This document shows, piece after piece, positions 5,480 to 5,774 of a DNA stretch of 5,774 bases. A program made the position numbers and the translations under genes. How positions within the stretch are numbered: the first letter of the stretch is position 1; each line of letters starts with the position of its first letter. Source of the stretch: Alphaproteobacteria bacterium. GTDB lineage: Bacteria; Pseudomonadota; Alphaproteobacteria; UBA8366; JADFVY01. A model generated the notes under the pieces. That model had not been told where the DNA came from. It made no database searches and was given only the letters and a program-made list of their open reading frames with translations. Where the stretch lies: assembly GCA_029881615.1 (NCBI GenBank), contig JAOUMF010000157.1:1-5774 (forward strand), in the 5' to 3' direction.

Positions 5480-5774
5480 ATGATCAAAAAGCTCTTATGC
5501 GCAACGGATGGCTCCAAGGCCTCCGATAAGGCGGTGGATTTCGCGGTTCAGTTCGCCAAACAACTCGGTGTGGAGCTAACCTTCGTTACCGTTTCCACGG
5601 TGACAGAGGACGCGGTCTCCCACACCAGATTCTGGAACAGCGAGGAACTGAAGGCCATCGACGAGCAGGTTCACCGCGAACTCGCCGGTGCCGAGGCCAA
5701 GGCCAAGGCGGGCGGGCTGGCTTCATACAAGTGTGTGGCCGTTCATAGTCCCAGCATATCAACCGGGATCATCG
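5480..5774 (+). CDS. Universal stress protein (UspA family), N-terminal part (runs off right edge)
   Basis: The ATG at 5480 follows a strong GAGGAGG ribosome site (5464-5470) with 9-base spacing that overlaps the end of the permease gene. The frame stays open for 98 codons to the window end, about two thirds of a typical Usp protein of roughly 145 residues. The N-terminus MIKKLLCATDGSKASDKAVD is the usual first strand with Asp10, followed by the first helix and second strand (VELTFVTVS). The ATP-binding GxxG-x9-G(S/T) motif would lie past the edge, so nucleotide binding cannot be judged. Usp proteins are cytoplasmic dimers, some binding ATP. Usp partners of transporters are known (TeaD with the TeaABC ectoine TRAP carrier), so a role in regulating the upstream permease is a reasonable inference. 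Confidence 0.88.
   Translation, partial: MIKKLLCATDGSKASDKAVDFAVQFAKQLGVELTFVTVSTVTEDAVSHTRFWNSEELKAIDEQVHRELAGAEAKAKAGGLASYKCVAVHSPSISTGII

Overview
The window looks like chromosomal DNA of a GC-rich proteobacterium, most likely an alphaproteobacterium. The type III (GlnT-like) glutamine synthetase paired with an XRE-cupin regulator, the strong GGGAGG-type ribosome binding sites and the GC-biased third codon positions all suggest this. No ribosomal RNA or other taxonomic marker is present, so placement below class is not supported. No mobile element, tRNA, rRNA or CRISPR array was seen.

Layout: (1) Bases 1-169 hold the 5' end of a minus-strand gene for a TPR-like protein that runs off the left edge. 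(2) Bases 170-619 are a comparatively AT-rich divergent intergenic region. (3) Bases 620-1282 encode an XRE-cupin transcriptional regulator. (4) After a 187-base gap with a possible promoter, bases 1470-2777 encode a type III glutamine synthetase family enzyme. It is closed by a clear intrinsic terminator at 2806-2833. (5) After a 279-base spacer with a candidate promoter and an inverted repeat, a tightly packed plus-strand operon runs from 3113 off the right edge. It holds a two-TM small protein (100 aa), a second two-TM protein with an acidic outer loop (133-134 aa), a single-TM 58-aa protein, a 12-TM APC-superfamily permease resembling ethanolamine permeases (463 aa), and the start of a universal stress protein.

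How the genes may fit together (inference): the synthetase keeps the glutamate- and ATP-handling residues of the family. At the place where enterobacterial glutamine synthetase has the ammonium-site Glu327 it has Trp303. This hints at a larger amine acceptor, as in gamma-glutamylmethylamide synthetase (GmaS), rather than ammonia. The permease downstream resembles amine carriers, and the regulator has the HTH-plus-cupin build of PuuR-type regulators of gamma-glutamylated amine metabolism. The locus therefore reads as an amine uptake and gamma-glutamylation module.

The least explained part is the cassette of three small membrane proteins co-transcribed with an APC permease and a Usp protein. 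APC carriers usually act without dedicated small membrane subunits, so this is the best candidate in the window for an undescribed system.
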